Below are positions 1 to 9,870 of a stretch of 64,000 nucleotides of DNA, in pieces. The stretch is from contig NW_017386008.1 of the NCBI RefSeq assembly GCF_000237925.1, positions 1,116,001-1,180,000 of the forward strand. Direction: 5' to 3'. Under the pieces are notes generated by a model. That model was not told where the DNA came from. It saw only the letters and a list, made by a program, of their open reading frames with translations, and searched no databases. Both the position numbers and the translations under genes were made by a program. This DNA comes from Schistosoma mansoni. Taxonomy: Eukaryota > Platyhelminthes > Trematoda > Strigeidida > Schistosomatidae. Position 1 is the first letter of the stretch. Each line of letters begins with the position of its first letter.

Positions 1-300
1 ACCACATTGCGACTCGATCGATAGCATTCGATCAGCACTAAGAAGGACTTGACATGCATGACACTGATCACCACCCAGTGATCAATCAATTGTGATTGCA
101 TCTCAGTCCTACAGGAGGTTGGTCGCGGCCCGAATAGCTCAGTGGTAACGTCTCTGACTGTGAAACTGAGTGACACGGTATCGAAACCGCCAGGGAGCAT
201 TCGTTCCCTCAAGATTACAGGTACACCTTGCTGACGAGTGCCAAGAAGCACGAAACCCGGGTCCAGGGTTTCCTGTTGACCTCCTCCAACCACCATCTTA
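1..300 (+). repeat. tRNA-derived SINE, copy 1 (family E)
   Basis: The unit has a tRNA-like core with an A-box-like TAGCTCAGTGG at 135-145 and a B-box-like GGTATCGAAACC at about 177-188. A shared leader (GATCGATAGCATTCGATCAG) precedes it and a CCTCCAACCACCATCTT tail follows. A second copy lies at about 10,346-10,632 with the same boundaries. The internal boxes suggest an RNA polymerase III promoter. It is a short retroposon, not a tRNA gene, because no acceptor stem pairs around the core. The left end may be cut by the window edge. Confidence 0.7.
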
Positions 301-473
301 CGCCTGTTCCTCCTTAATCTGGTGAATTTCCAAGTTAAAATTCAACAATTTCCAATAAACCTTCAAATGACAACCATCATGCATGTACTAGTGACTAAAT
401 ATGAGAGGTGATGACAGTAATTTTACAAATGAAACTATAAAAGGCAGAAACTATTTATGTGCTCACTATGTTA

Positions 474-645
474 TAAGCAAAGATGAATAGTGGCTAGCAG
501 CGGAACTCAGAAAGCGCGTTTCATCCCAACTGGGACTCGTCAGCTGAATCTACCTGCATCTCAGATTCATGTTTACTCTAGGACTCGAAACCAGCACCTT
601 TCGCTTCATACGCCATCGCGTTATCCACTCGGCCACTGAGTCCTG
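474..645 (-). repeat. SM-alpha-like SINE with hammerhead ribozyme
   Basis: Read on the minus strand it starts with a tRNA-like head (A box TGGCCGAGTGG, B box GGTTTCGAGTCC) and ends with the SM-alpha tail GCTAGCCACTATTCATCTTTGCTTA. Between them lies a hammerhead core: CTGACGAG, a stem-loop II of TCCC-AGTT-GGGA, then GAAAC. The core sits at about 505-560 on the plus strand. Stem I (ATTCAG with CTGAGT) still pairs although both sides differ from the usual ATCCAG/CTGGAT, which suggests compensatory change. The stem III/cleavage side is imperfect (GCTTTC where GCGTC is usual), so activity is uncertain. Schistosome SM-alpha repeats are known to encode active hammerheads. Confidence 0.8.
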
Positions 646-659
646 ATATCCACATGCTT

Positions 660-811
660 GTGCGATGGAGTGAAGTTTGAATTAACTTAATATTGTTTGT
701 TTGAATCTTCTAATTTATGTCTTAGAACTGCAACTGGTCAGTCACTTATTGACATATGTGCACACTATGCGTATTGCCTATTTAAATAAACAATACTAAG
801 TGAATTCTAAC
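660..811 (+). repeat. Penelope-element terminal-repeat-like fragment
   Basis: The stretch with GAACTGCAACTGGTCAGTC, ATATGTGCACACTATGCGTATTGCC and AACAATACTAAGTGAATTC closely matches 1,371-1,470 and the reverse complement of 3,320-3,420, which are the inverted repeats of the Penelope-like element next door. A weaker match lies near 48,720-48,790. It is probably a detached end of the same family. Confidence 0.55.
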
Positions 812-839
812 TTCAACCCATTGTACAAGCTAGTGGCTA

Positions 840-1036
840 TAAGGTCATAGTAGCTGAGTGGATAACGCGATGGCGTTTGAAGGGAACGGAACTGAGTTCG
901 AGTCTCAGAGTGAACATCAACAAGTCTGAGATGCAAATATATCCAGATGACGAGTGCCGAATAGGACAAAACACGTATCCAACTGGATTCCACTACGAGC
1001 CACCATCCATCTTTGCTCACAATACTTTTAGCCTAA
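840..1036 (+). repeat. SM-alpha-like SINE, degenerate hammerhead
   Basis: It has a tRNA-like head (TAGCTGAGTGGATAACGCGATGG, B box GAGTTCGAGTCTC). A hammerhead-like segment follows (GATGACGAGTGCCGAATAGGACAAAAC), then CTGGATTCCACTACGAGCC and the CATCTTTGCTCAC tail. The invariant GAAA is CAAA here, so this copy is probably not catalytic. Confidence 0.7.
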
Positions 1037-1119
1037 CTATCACACTACTAACAAAAAATCAGTAACATAAAATTTCGAAAAAGTATCTTATCCAATGAAA
1101 TTGAGTGATGATAGTTATT

Positions 1120-1195
1120 GTTAAGCAAAGATGGATAGTGGCTAGTAGTGGAATCCAGGACAGGGCGCGTTTCGTCCTATTCGGGACTCTAATAA
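1120..1195 (-). repeat. Partial SM-alpha tail with half hammerhead
   Basis: On the minus strand: AGAGTCCCGAATAGGACGAAACGCGCC followed by CTGGATTCCACTACTAGCC and the CATCTTTGCTTA tail. The CUGAUGA box and tRNA-like head are missing because the copy is 5'-truncated at the edge of the Penelope inverted repeat. Confidence 0.6.
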
Positions 1196-1578
1196 ATCTT
1201 AGTATACGCTCTTTCACTCTTTCATACAATACTACAAAAGTCGAATTAAGTTCAATCTTATGACCTGTTTCAATTATCTGTTTGGCAATAGAGGATTATG
1301 GATGTTTATAATCTACTCTTATCGGGTAATTTGATTCTATTTGTTTCTGTAACCATTTTGGTACATTCACTTGGTATTGTTAATTTGAATCTTCCCATTG
1401 ATGTTTAGAACTGCAACTGGTCAGTCTCTTATTGGCATATGTGCATACTTTGCGTATTGCCTCGATATAGCCTAAATTGACAAGCATTGTAAGCAAAGAT
1501 GGACAGTGGCTAGCAGTGGAATCCAGTTTGACGCGGGTTTCGTTGGGAATCAGTAGCTGAGTGGATAACGCGATGGCG
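1196..1578 (+). repeat. Left inverted repeat of the Penelope-like element
   Basis: Matches the reverse complement of 3,207-3,599 almost base for base, including CTTTCACTCTTTCATACAAT, TGTTTCAATTATCTGTTTGG and the terminal SM-alpha-derived part ending in AGTAGCTGAGTGGATAACGCGATGGCG. The inner end carries a hammerhead half (CTGATTCCCAACGAAAC on the minus strand) with stem II collapsed. Confidence 0.8.
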
Positions 1579-1712
1579 TTTGAAGCCAATGGTACTGGAT
1601 TCGAATCCCTGAGTGAACATCAACACTGAGATGCAGGTAGATCAAACTGACGAGCCCCAAATAAGACTAAACGCGCGTCCTGGATTTCACTACTAGCCAC
1701 TATTCATTTCGG
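1548..1712 (+). repeat. SM-alpha-like SINE with hammerhead, at the inner edge of the left inverted repeat
   Basis: tRNA-like head GTAGCTGAGTGGATAACGCGATGG, B box GGATTCGAATCCC, then CTGACGAGCCCCAAATAAGACTAAACGCGCGTC and CTGGATTTCACTACTAGCC. The CUGA-GA box and GCGTC cleavage region are kept. The GAAA box reads CTAAA and stem II has mismatches, so activity is doubtful. Its head is shared with the inverted repeat, so it is fused head-to-head with an antisense hammerhead half. Confidence 0.7.
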
Positions 1713-1734
1713 TACATGTTCACACGATTGTTAT

Positions 1735-3106
1735 GTATGTGTGACCACACACATTTAAATTGGTAATCACAGTGGGATATGACACAATCGTTTTCATGTC
1801 TTTTAATGAAGCATGGACCTCTTTCTTTCTTTGATAAAGACCATTGCTGCACAATACGTTTTGTTGATGTCTGATTTAAGCCTTTGTTTCAATAAAAAGC
1901 TATTTGAATCACCTCTAAATGGTAAGGTGATGTAGACAGGCTTTTTTTCCGCCAAGGCTACAGTAGGTCTCACTGTGCCATGAAATTTTCATCTATTGAT
2001 AAATTTAGGTGAATAACCATTCTTCATTAATATATTGTTTAACAACTTAACATCATCATCATCATCAATAGCATCGTTTGTGCAAATACAATCAAGCCTG
2101 TTAAATAGGCATCTTACCAAACCCCGTTTTTATTGCACAGGGCAGTAGCTATAGTAACTAAGGTATTGGCCCGTCCACGTTGGTTTTCGAAAAATGGATC
2201 GTTTGATCGAGTCGTTTGATCTTGTCGTCTTCTTAGAAGTATATCTAGGAAGAATAGGTTGATCGTTCTTCTGCTCTTTGCACGAGAGACTGGTGTGGTT
2301 TCGATTAGTGTTCAATTTATTCAATAAGCAGTTCATATCAACCTTTCATTCATAGATAACTAAGATTTCATCCACATATCTCTTATAAAGTGACATATTT
2401 TCGAATAAGTCTTCAGACAGATTTTCAACATGTGCCACAAACACATCTCCTAGTAATGGTCCTAACGGTCTACGAATAGCAACCCCAACAATCTGACGAA
2501 AGTATTCGCCTTCAAAAGTGAACTGAACTTTGTCAGTACATAAAAGTAATAACTCTTTAAGAATTTTTTTCAAGGGATAGGTAATTTAAGGTTGTTTAAG
2601 GATATCTAGTCACATAAGATGTCAATGGTCTTTTTCAAAGGTAGATTTGTGAATAAGGAATTCACTTCAAATGAGTACATAATCTTTCCCTTGATATTAA
2701 TATCATCTAAATGATCGACCAATTCAAAAGAATCCTTTAGAGAATACTTACATAAATGTCTTCAAATAGGATCCAACAATTTTGTTAGCCATTTAGCTAG
2801 GCTATGTGTAAGTGATCGACACAGTGATAAAATTGATCGTAAACGAATGGTTACTTTATGAATTGTAGGTAATCCATGTAAATGAGGATACTCAGAACCC
2901 ATAGGTTTTAGAAAATTGAATTCCACTCCACCAATAATATTCATGTGAAGCATTTCTACTAGGTTTGAACTTACTCTTCCCTTTAGTTTGTTAATACCTC
3001 CAAATTGAACATCAGGGGTGAATTTACTTTCATCACTGAGGATAGATAACATCTTACTCTTATATTCACATTTCTTCATGATAACCACTCCTGATCCTTT
3101 CAACAA
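1735..3106 (-). pseudogene. Penelope RT (and start of C-terminal domain) remnant
   Basis: Open segments at 3,106-2,762, 2,573-2,346 and 2,336-2,130 carry, in order, the RT palm and fingers text, the catalytic YVDE block and the post-RT FRKPTWTG block. Below 2,130, minus-strand translation resembles the Penelope linker (VYITLPF then an arginine- and lysine-rich run) but with no clear GIY-YIG domain. The frame changes between segments, so the gene is dead. Confidence 0.65.
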
Positions 3107-3206
3107 GACAATATCAGGGTTTGTTCGTAGTTCTTTTAGTGATATAGAATGTTGAGAAGTTATTATGCTTTTCTGCTTTCATTCAGCATTATGAAATTAG
3201 TGTGCT

Positions 3207-3599
3207 ATATTCGCCATCGCCTTATCCACTCAGCTACTGATTCCCAACGAAACCCGCGTCAAACTGGATTCCACTGCTAGCCACTGTCCATCTTTGCTTA
3301 CAATGCTTGTCAATTTAGGCTATATCGAGGCAATACGCAAAGTATGCACATATGCCAATAAGAGACTGACCAGTTGCAGTTCTAAACATCAATGGGAAGA
3401 TTCAAATTAACAATACCAAGTGAATGTACCAAAATGGTTACAGAAACAAATAGAATCAAATTACCTGATAAGAGTAGATTATAAACATCCATAATCCTCT
3501 ATTGCCAAACAGATAATTGAAACAGGTCATAAGATTGAACTTAATTCGACTTTTGTAGTATTGTATGAAAGAGTGAAAGAGCGTATACTAAAATTTATT
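3207..3599 (-). repeat. Right inverted repeat of the Penelope-like element
   Basis: Reverse complement of 1,196-1,578. It starts at GCCATCGCCTTATCCACTCAGC (the tRNA-like head of SM-alpha) and runs through ACGAAACCCGCGTC and CTGGATTCCACTGCTAGCC to GAGCGTATACTAA. Confidence 0.8.
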
Positions 3600-3960
3600 A
3601 AAGTCTTAGACATACGAAAATGGAAGTCCCCTTTGTGTATTCAAAAACAGTTTGTTCTCACTCGTAAACCTGCCCTGGTAATATAATTAGCTTATTACCT
3701 ATAGTGATTAGGTATCAAATTGTTTTCACATAATAATACTAATAATAGTAATAATAATAGTAATCCTTGTCTACCCTTACCGCCTCCCATTTTCAGTCTA
3801 GTTGATCTTTTATTTTTATATATGTTGACCAGAGATATTTGGTATTTGTAGTATCTAATGTTTCCTTCGCATTTAATTGCTGGATGTTTACGGAATGCAA
3901 ATTAAATATGTTCATTTGTGCTCATCTAGGTCTACCTGCCCTAAATAGAACTATTTCGGT
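3600..3960. other. No recognisable gene; AAT-rich microsatellite
   Basis: AT-rich sequence with a short AATAATAGTAATAATAATAG run near 3,730-3,760. No coding pattern was recognised. Confidence 0.6.
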
Positions 3961-3961
3961 T

Positions 3962-4430
3962 TATTTTATTTTATTTAAACACATAAGTATTGGTACAAGG
4001 AAGCACCAGATAAATATGCGCCTCACAAATCTCATTCGATTTGTGTGAGGGCTGTGATACTGCCCAGGTGCCCAGACTGAAGCAGGTGGTTTTCTTAGGG
4101 GGCTACACCCGGAGCCTTTGACCTAAAGGTCTGATTCACAAGGCAATGGAGCATTGTTAGGAGATGCAGTCCCATGGTAGTCAGTGACCGACAGTTGGTT
4201 CATACGCCATTCGTTTCTTCAGGATCCTGGAGCCCATGTGCACCTTTGGTTTGGAATCAGGAATTTCCAACTCAACTAGGTGATTTTTCCGTGTCCACCA
4301 ACCCGGTTAAAGCGCCGGATATTCGCTTTTCGTCTTCCCAATTTCGTAAACAACACCCATAGTGCGAGAAGGCAGTGAGTAGGACTTCCCTGACAGAGGC
4401 TATATATTCGCGTGAGCATTTCGATAATTC
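3962..4430 (-). repeat. Dispersed retroposon family A, copy A1
   Basis: Starts with TTATTTTATTTAAACACATAAGTATTGGTACAAGG, the reverse complement of the family's 3' AAATA-rich tail. It continues through shared blocks such as CCCATGGTAGTCAGTGACCG, TGGTTTGGAATCAGG and TCGTAAACAACACC. Related copies lie at 12,695-13,248, 21,455-21,950, 40,500-41,012 and 58,630-59,130. The A-rich 3' tail and 5'-truncated relatives (19,311; 39,976) point to target-primed retroposition. No protein is evident. Confidence 0.7.
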
Positions 4431-5251
4431 TTATTTGAGACATCAATTCTAATACTTCTGCCTATCATAGTTAATCAGTCAAACATATACAGCATGAAAT
4501 ATGGTACGTACTTATGTACATCACTTCATGTCTTACATCAATAGCGCAGAAAGATAAAATTGTTGAGAAAAAAAATACTCAGAATAGTAGAATTCGGTAA
4601 GCATCAATCGAAATTTCATAGTCTGTGGAGGAATTTCATCTGAAACTAAACCATCAGGTACTGTTTAAATGGAAGTTATGATCTTTGTTGTTCAACTTAC
4701 ATATTTTACAAGTGTTAATGGAATATAGAATAAAATCTCTTCATTGAAGATAATTTGATCATCGTCTTGAATTTATGCATTATTCAAAGTTATAGAGAAA
4801 GATTTCTTTTGCTATTCAACTAAGGTTTTGTGAGGATGAGACTGAAAACTTTCCAAGTGAATTCATATAAACTACTGGAATAACGTATAGGCATAAAATC
4901 GTTTACAAATAGCTCACATACTCATATTACTTAAAATCTATTGAGTAGTGTTATTCACCAAGTTCAAAGGAACATGATGTTAAGTCAATATTTCGATTAG
5001 AGAATATTATAAGTGTGTGATCAGCGACCATGTTCACTAGTTTTAATCGTTTCATCAATTATTGTGTGTATTGAAGCTAACTGTCTTTCTGACTTTCTAA
5101 CAGAGTTAGGGAAATAGGTAACTAATTAAAAATAACTGAAGTTTTATAGCGACGCCGTTGAAAAAGCTAGATGCTAATTTTTGAAATAGATGAAAACAGT
5201 GATTTGGATACAGATCACGTACTTAACGTAGTCAACACCGGTCTTTAAAAA
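4431..5251. other. No recognisable gene
   Basis: AT-rich sequence between a retroposon and the LTR element. I see no coding or repeat structure in it. It ends in a run of A that is the target site of the Gypsy insertion. Confidence 0.6.
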
Positions 5252-5669
5252 TGTTATAACGTGAAATATAGCGTATTGCGATAGGACTACGCGAAATTCT
5301 ACCGATTGACCAAATTCAGATATCCTAGTTCGACCCCAATACTGTTTCCAACTCCATTAAATCAGAACACAGCCGTTAAATGAGAATTGTTTATGGGGTC
5401 AGCAGCAGAACAAAAATGGTTTACAGACAAGGCATATTTATACAGTTACGATGAATATTAACAGTACCCAATGGAAAGAAAGGACACGTAAAGGTTATAA
5501 TTAGGACGACTCAAAATTGACCAATAGGGAAACGACACATGAAAGTCATAGTTAGGACGCTGTAAATAATGGCCAATAGGAAATAACATGCGAATTATGT
5601 GAAGAGTCTGGAAACATACCATTTTACATTCGAGATAATTTTTGGGATATTCTTGTGAATATCCTAACA
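5252..5669 (-). repeat. 3' LTR of the Gypsy element
   Basis: 418 bp, TGTTATAACG...ATCCTAACA on the plus strand. A direct repeat of 9,871-10,288. Confidence 0.92.
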
Positions 5670-5680
5670 CCTCCCCTTGG
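5670..5680 (-). other. Polypurine tract
   Basis: On the element's strand, CCAAGGGGAGG abuts the 3' LTR, the expected place for plus-strand priming. Confidence 0.75.
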
Positions 5681-5686
5681 AAAAAA

Positions 5687-8600
5687 TTAATAGCGACGCA
5701 ATCGTGGGTTTACCTGAAAGTTCTTTGGTTTTCTGCGTTTGCGTGCCGACCTCCTTCGAGGTAACGACCGAGAACTTGAAGAATGTTCTGCTTGATTAGA
5801 TGACTGAGTTGCCTCCGTTGTAGGTATTGGCGGAAGTTGGAAAGTATCCAGTAATAAATCGAGTGGGATGCGTTTCGTAACTTCAACTTTTTCCTTGGAT
5901 TCTCTTGGCCTTAGTTGATTATGGTGCCTGGTCCAGATTTCTTTGTTTACTCTGACCTCATACATGACCTTCCCCTGTCTCTTTGCGACTTCACCCTCTA
6001 TCCATCTATCATACCCATGTCTATAGTCCCGCACATACACTTTTGCGTCAACTTCGTAAGGAATTCGGGTATTCTTCATGTGAGGACTCCGTTGGGCTAC
6101 TCGCCTGGGTGTCATTGCATTATGAATTGTTCGTAGCTTCCGTCCCATAAGTACCTCCGAAGGGGATTTGAAGTTCGGCAATAAATCATGAGGAGTCGTC
6201 CGGTACACAATTAGAAATCGTTCTATAATATCGTGTGTTGTTCCCTCCCCTCTTGCCTTAAGCATGGCACGTTTGAATGTATCGACGAAGCGTTCAGCTT
6301 GTCCATTAGATTGCGGATGGTAGGGCGGAGAACGGACATGATTGATCGAGTTTTGCGAGCAAAATTCTCGAAACTGACTGGATGTGAACTGCGAACCATT
6401 GTCTGTTACTATTGTTTCTGGCAGACCATGCAGAGCGAAGATCTGGTTAAGGAGTTGGATGGTTCGAGTTGTAGAGGGTGGTGCAATCGGCAATATCTCC
6501 GGCCATTTGGAGAAGGAGTCGACCAGTATCAGATATATGGTACCATGTAGGGGTCCGGCAAAATCAATGTGCACTCGCGACCAGGGTTTTTCTGACTTGG
6601 GCCAGGGTACTGGTGGAAACTTAGGAGAATGTTTCGCAGCTGTCTGACAATGTGGACATGTTTTGACGAAGTCGACAATTTGCTTGTCCATGTTCGGCCA
6701 GTATGCGTAACTACGAGCGATAGATTTCATACGGTTTATCCCTGGATGACCAGCGTGAAATTGGCGTAGGACCTTGGCACGCAGGGTTGTTGGAATTACT
6801 ACACGGTCACCAAACATCAGACAGTCATTGACAACACAAAGAGCGCTGCGACGATTCGCTAGGTGTAGCATCTCACCACTGAACTGCTTAACTGGCCATC
6901 GGCTCTGAACATAAGTGATTGTTTCTCGAATAATCGGGTCGTTTCTGGTAGCTTCTCGAACGTTTTCAGCCGTAACAGGCATAGCTCGCACGGCATTCGC
7001 CAATAGTGTTGCACCAGAATCATCTTCCGTTGCTATTGTGGCTATGAGTGTATCCTCATCAGTTGTAGAGTGCTTGCTGATAAGTCTGGACAATGCATCC
7101 GCTTGACCAAAATCTTCAGAACGTCGATACTGGATGTCGAAGTCGTAGCTCAGTAACGCCAACGCCCAACGTTGAAGACGATTAGCAGAATGAACAGGAA
7201 TGCCTTTCTTTGATCCAAAAATTGACAACAGCGGCTTATGGTCTGTGAGCAAAGTGAAACGGCGCCCGTAAATGAATTTGTGGAAACGCCGGACAGCAAA
7301 AATCAGAGCCAAGGCTTCTTTCTCGATTTGACCATAACGTTTTTCAGCGGCTGTTAGTGTTCTCGAAGCATGCATCACTGCTTTCTCTGAACCATCGGGA
7401 AAAACATGCAGTAGTACGGCACCCAGTCCATGGGTTGAAGCGTCAGCAGCAACTACAATTGGTAGTTTCGGATTGTAGTGGGTTAACAGTAGTTTGGAGC
7501 TTAACATGGCTTTAAGTTTTGAAAAAGCTGATTCACATTGCGTGGACCAATTCCAAGTAGCATTCTTTTCTAGCAGATGATTTAATGGATATCGTACCTC
7601 ATGTAGTGATGGTAGAAATGCTGAATAGTGGCTAACCATTCCCAAAAATGATCGCAGTGAAGAGACATCAGTGGGAGCAGGCATTTGCTGGATTGCATGA
7701 GTATTTTGAGGATCAGGATGTCGTCCAGAAGCATCAAAGATAAACCCCAGGTATTTAACGGAGCGTAGAAAGAATTGGCATTTCTCTGAACGAAGGCGAA
7801 AACCATTATCTTGGAGGCGTTGTAGAACTAAATATGTTCTGGAATGCAATTCATCAGCAGTTGAGCCGACAATAAGGACGTCGTCAAGATACGTAGCAAC
7901 ACCAGGAACATCTGCCAGAATAGTATCCATAATCTGCTGGAATATCGCTGGAGCAGTCTTGATACCAAAGGGTAATCGGGTATACTGGAAAAGACCTCGG
8001 TGAGTGTTGATTGTCAGCAGTTCTCTCGATTCGCGAGCGACAGGAATTTGAAGGTAAGCATCCGCGAGATCTAGCTTAGCGAAGTAGGTACCACCATTTA
8101 AAATAGTAAACAAATCATCTGGGATCGGCAGCGGATAATGATGCTGTTGTAGCGCCGCGTTGAGTCCTGTAGAGAAGTCTGCACAGATGCGTATGGAACC
8201 ATTAGACTTTTTGACAACCACAATTGGTGCAGCCCATGAAGAATAAGAAACAGGTACAAGGACACCTTCAGTTTCCAAACGTTGCAGTTCAGCGTCGACC
8301 AGAGGTAGGGATGCATATGGGACTGGACGTTTTGGACGAAAAACTGGCGTAGCTTCTGGCTGAAGTTTCAAAACAGCTTCAGTTGTGGAACAAAGACCAA
8401 GACCAGGCTGAAAGAGTTCAATGAATCGTTTTTGGAGGTCTGCAGCATGCTGTTGTGTAGTAGCAAGAGTTTTTACTTGATTACAGATAGTGCTGATAGG
8501 TAGATTGGCAAGACCAAGTTCTTCGAACCAATCTAAACCCAGAAGATTGAGGGGGGATTTGGTGATGTAGCACGTACCATTGAAGGTTGTACCTCTGAAC

Positions 8601-9829
8601 GAAATACAGCAGTTAAGTTCACCATGAAGTCGGAGATGACCACCACATGCACTAACGGCTGTCTGCGAAGATGGTTTGATGGGAGGTTGACCCAAGGTTC
8701 GGCAAGTATCTTTCGACAGGATAGTGATATCTGATGCAGTGTCCAACTGCAATCGAACTGGCTGACCATTGATTGAGAGGGTTAGAAATTTGCGTCGCGT
8801 GGCGGCATGAGTGTGAAAGACTGCTGCTAAACTCCTTGATGAAGGAAGCTGCTTTTTAGTATAACGACGTTGCGTCTGTGCATTTCGACGACTATTGGGT
8901 CGATGGGATTGACAAAAACCGCTTTTGTGACCAACTTTATGACAGCGATCGCACATCTGCTGTTTGAATGGACAAACTTTCACATAATGCCAGGCTCCAC
9001 AGCGCCAACATGGAGAGGGGGGCTTCTTCTGAACCGGTCTGGAGTGATTAGAAAAAGAAGGAGCACTGGCTTCCGTAGAAGCACAGGTCTTCGATCTCGG
9101 AGATTTGTTCTGACGTTGAACAGCGTGAACGTCGGAACCACCCTGGCCCCCAGATTGGACTAAAGTGGTGTCACGCTGCAGGTTGACAATGCGTTGATAC
9201 TCGTCGGTGATTGCATTAAGTGTTAGCGTTGGGTCTTGTTCAAGGCGGTTCAGCAATCGAGTTCTGATGTCGGAGAATTCGGGTGACTGAAGACTACATA
9301 TGAATACGAGGGATTTGAATTGGTCATCGGTAAGGGATTTGAGCTTGAACCGTTCGCACTCACGGTTGACAATGCCAACATGGGTTAAGAAGTCATCGGA
9401 CTCGTTCATGACCAGTTTTAAACAGCGATAACGCGTATTGAAAAGTAAATGATGGTCACCAAAAAGTTGACTGAGAGTTTGAACAGTGGCATCGAAGGAA
9501 CGGTCTCGTGGGTTCTGCGGTAGAATGTAGTTGCAATACTTATCAAGCTCTGATGGACCAAGTTTTCGAAGGAGAAGACGCACCTTCCACGAATCATCTC
9601 TGTCAGCAAGGTCGACTTTAAAAAGATCTTCATAACGTCTGAACCAGGTATCAAATGTAATATTGGCATCAGGATCATAAAGAAACTCTGAAATACCACT
9701 AGTAATACCGTCGACTGATTGAGGGATTGTTGGTGTACATGAGACTCGAGAAGAGATCTGCGTCTGAGTAAGCATCTCCATCAGCTTCAGCTGTTGCTTG
9801 AACAATTCTTCTAATTTAACTGGATCCAT
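5687..9829 (-). CDS. Gag-Pol polyprotein of Ty3/Gypsy element (1,380 aa)
   Basis: A single open frame. Gag occupies about residues 1-270. Two zinc knuckles follow at about 272-310 (CX2CX3HX4C, then CX2CX4HX4C). The protease has LDTASD near 360. Reverse transcriptase has YLDD near 646. RNase H has AADAS near 795. Integrase has an HHCC zinc domain near 1,025-1,060 and a DD35E core (HIDFAGP, TDNGSQF, NGQAERF, about 1,090-1,175). It ends in a basic tail. Domain order PR-RT-RH-INT is that of Ty3/Gypsy. There is no separate envelope frame. The start is the first Met after the primer-binding site. Confidence 0.92.
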   Translation of the reverse strand: MDPVKLEELFKQQLKLMEMLTQTQISSRVSCTPTIPQSVDGITSGISEFLYDPDANITFDTWFRRYEDLFKVDLADRDDSWKVRLLLRKLGPSELDKYCNYILPQNPRDRSFDATVQTLSQLFGDHHLLFNTRYRCLKLVMNESDDFLTHVGIVNRECERFKLKSLTDDQFKSLVFICSLQSPEFSDIRTRLLNRLEQDPTLTLNAITDEYQRIVNLQRDTTLVQSGGQGGSDVHAVQRQNKSPRSKTCASTEASAPSFSNHSRPVQKKPPSPCWRCGAWHYVKVCPFKQQMCDRCHKVGHKSGFCQSHRPNSRRNAQTQRRYTKKQLPSSRSLAAVFHTHAATRRKFLTLSINGQPVRLQLDTASDITILSKDTCRTLGQPPIKPSSQTAVSACGGHLRLHGELNCCISFRGTTFNGTCYITKSPLNLLGLDWFEELGLANLPISTICNQVKTLATTQQHAADLQKRFIELFQPGLGLCSTTEAVLKLQPEATPVFRPKRPVPYASLPLVDAELQRLETEGVLVPVSYSSWAAPIVVVKKSNGSIRICADFSTGLNAALQQHHYPLPIPDDLFTILNGGTYFAKLDLADAYLQIPVARESRELLTINTHRGLFQYTRLPFGIKTAPAIFQQIMDTILADVPGVATYLDDVLIVGSTADELHSRTYLVLQRLQDNGFRLRSEKCQFFLRSVKYLGFIFDASGRHPDPQNTHAIQQMPAPTDVSSLRSFLGMVSHYSAFLPSLHEVRYPLNHLLEKNATWNWSTQCESAFSKLKAMLSSKLLLTHYNPKLPIVVAADASTHGLGAVLLHVFPDGSEKAVMHASRTLTAAEKRYGQIEKEALALIFAVRRFHKFIYGRRFTLLTDHKPLLSIFGSKKGIPVHSANRLQRWALALLSYDFDIQYRRSEDFGQADALSRLISKHSTTDEDTLIATIATEDDSGATLLANAVRAMPVTAENVREATRNDPIIRETITYVQSRWPVKQFSGEMLHLANRRSALCVVNDCLMFGDRVVIPTTLRAKVLRQFHAGHPGINRMKSIARSYAYWPNMDKQIVDFVKTCPHCQTAAKHSPKFPPVPWPKSEKPWSRVHIDFAGPLHGTIYLILVDSFSKWPEILPIAPPSTTRTIQLLNQIFALHGLPETIVTDNGSQFTSSQFREFCSQNSINHVRSPPYHPQSNGQAERFVDTFKRAMLKARGEGTTHDIIERFLIVYRTTPHDLLPNFKSPSEVLMGRKLRTIHNAMTPRRVAQRSPHMKNTRIPYEVDAKVYVRDYRHGYDRWIEGEVAKRQGKVMYEVRVNKEIWTRHHNQLRPRESKEKVEVTKRIPLDLLLDTFQLPPIPTTEATQSSNQAEHSSSSRSLPRRRSARKRRKPKNFQVNPRLRRY

Positions 9830-9856
9830 AGCTAGTCAGCAACTTGTTTGCAAAAT

Positions 9857-9867
9857 CTCCGTCGCCA
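9857..9867 (-). other. Primer-binding site
   Basis: On the element's strand, TGGCGACGGAG lies three bases inside the 5' LTR. Its complement ends in CCGTCGCCA, as expected for a tRNA 3' end. The tRNA identity is not determined. A related TGGCGACGA lies at 58,031 in another LTR-like insertion. Confidence 0.75.
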
Positions 9868-9870
9868 AAT

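Larger units (their letters stand above)
1196..3600 (-). mobile_element. Broken Penelope-like retroelement with long inverted repeats
   Basis: A coding remnant on the minus strand lies between two inverted copies of a repeat of about 390 bp (1,196-1,578 and 3,207-3,599). The remnant shows Penelope-type reverse transcriptase signatures in order: GLPTIHK with ALAKWL-like text, an F-G-Y-Q-G-P-L-like block, a KRYVDE catalytic block in place of the usual RYVDD, then IFRKPTWTGQYLSYYS. Inverted flanking repeats and hammerhead ribozymes are both known for Penelope elements. The copy is old and clearly non-functional, with several reading-frame breaks. Penelope elements are neither LINEs nor LTR elements. 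Confidence 0.75.

Noticed and set aside
129-200. tRNA gene
   Set aside because: A and B boxes are present but no acceptor stem or cloverleaf; repeated at 10.4 kb with the same flanks, so a SINE.
3839-4048. 69-codon open frame
   Set aside because: Runs into the tail of the family A retroposon and has no recognisable protein features.
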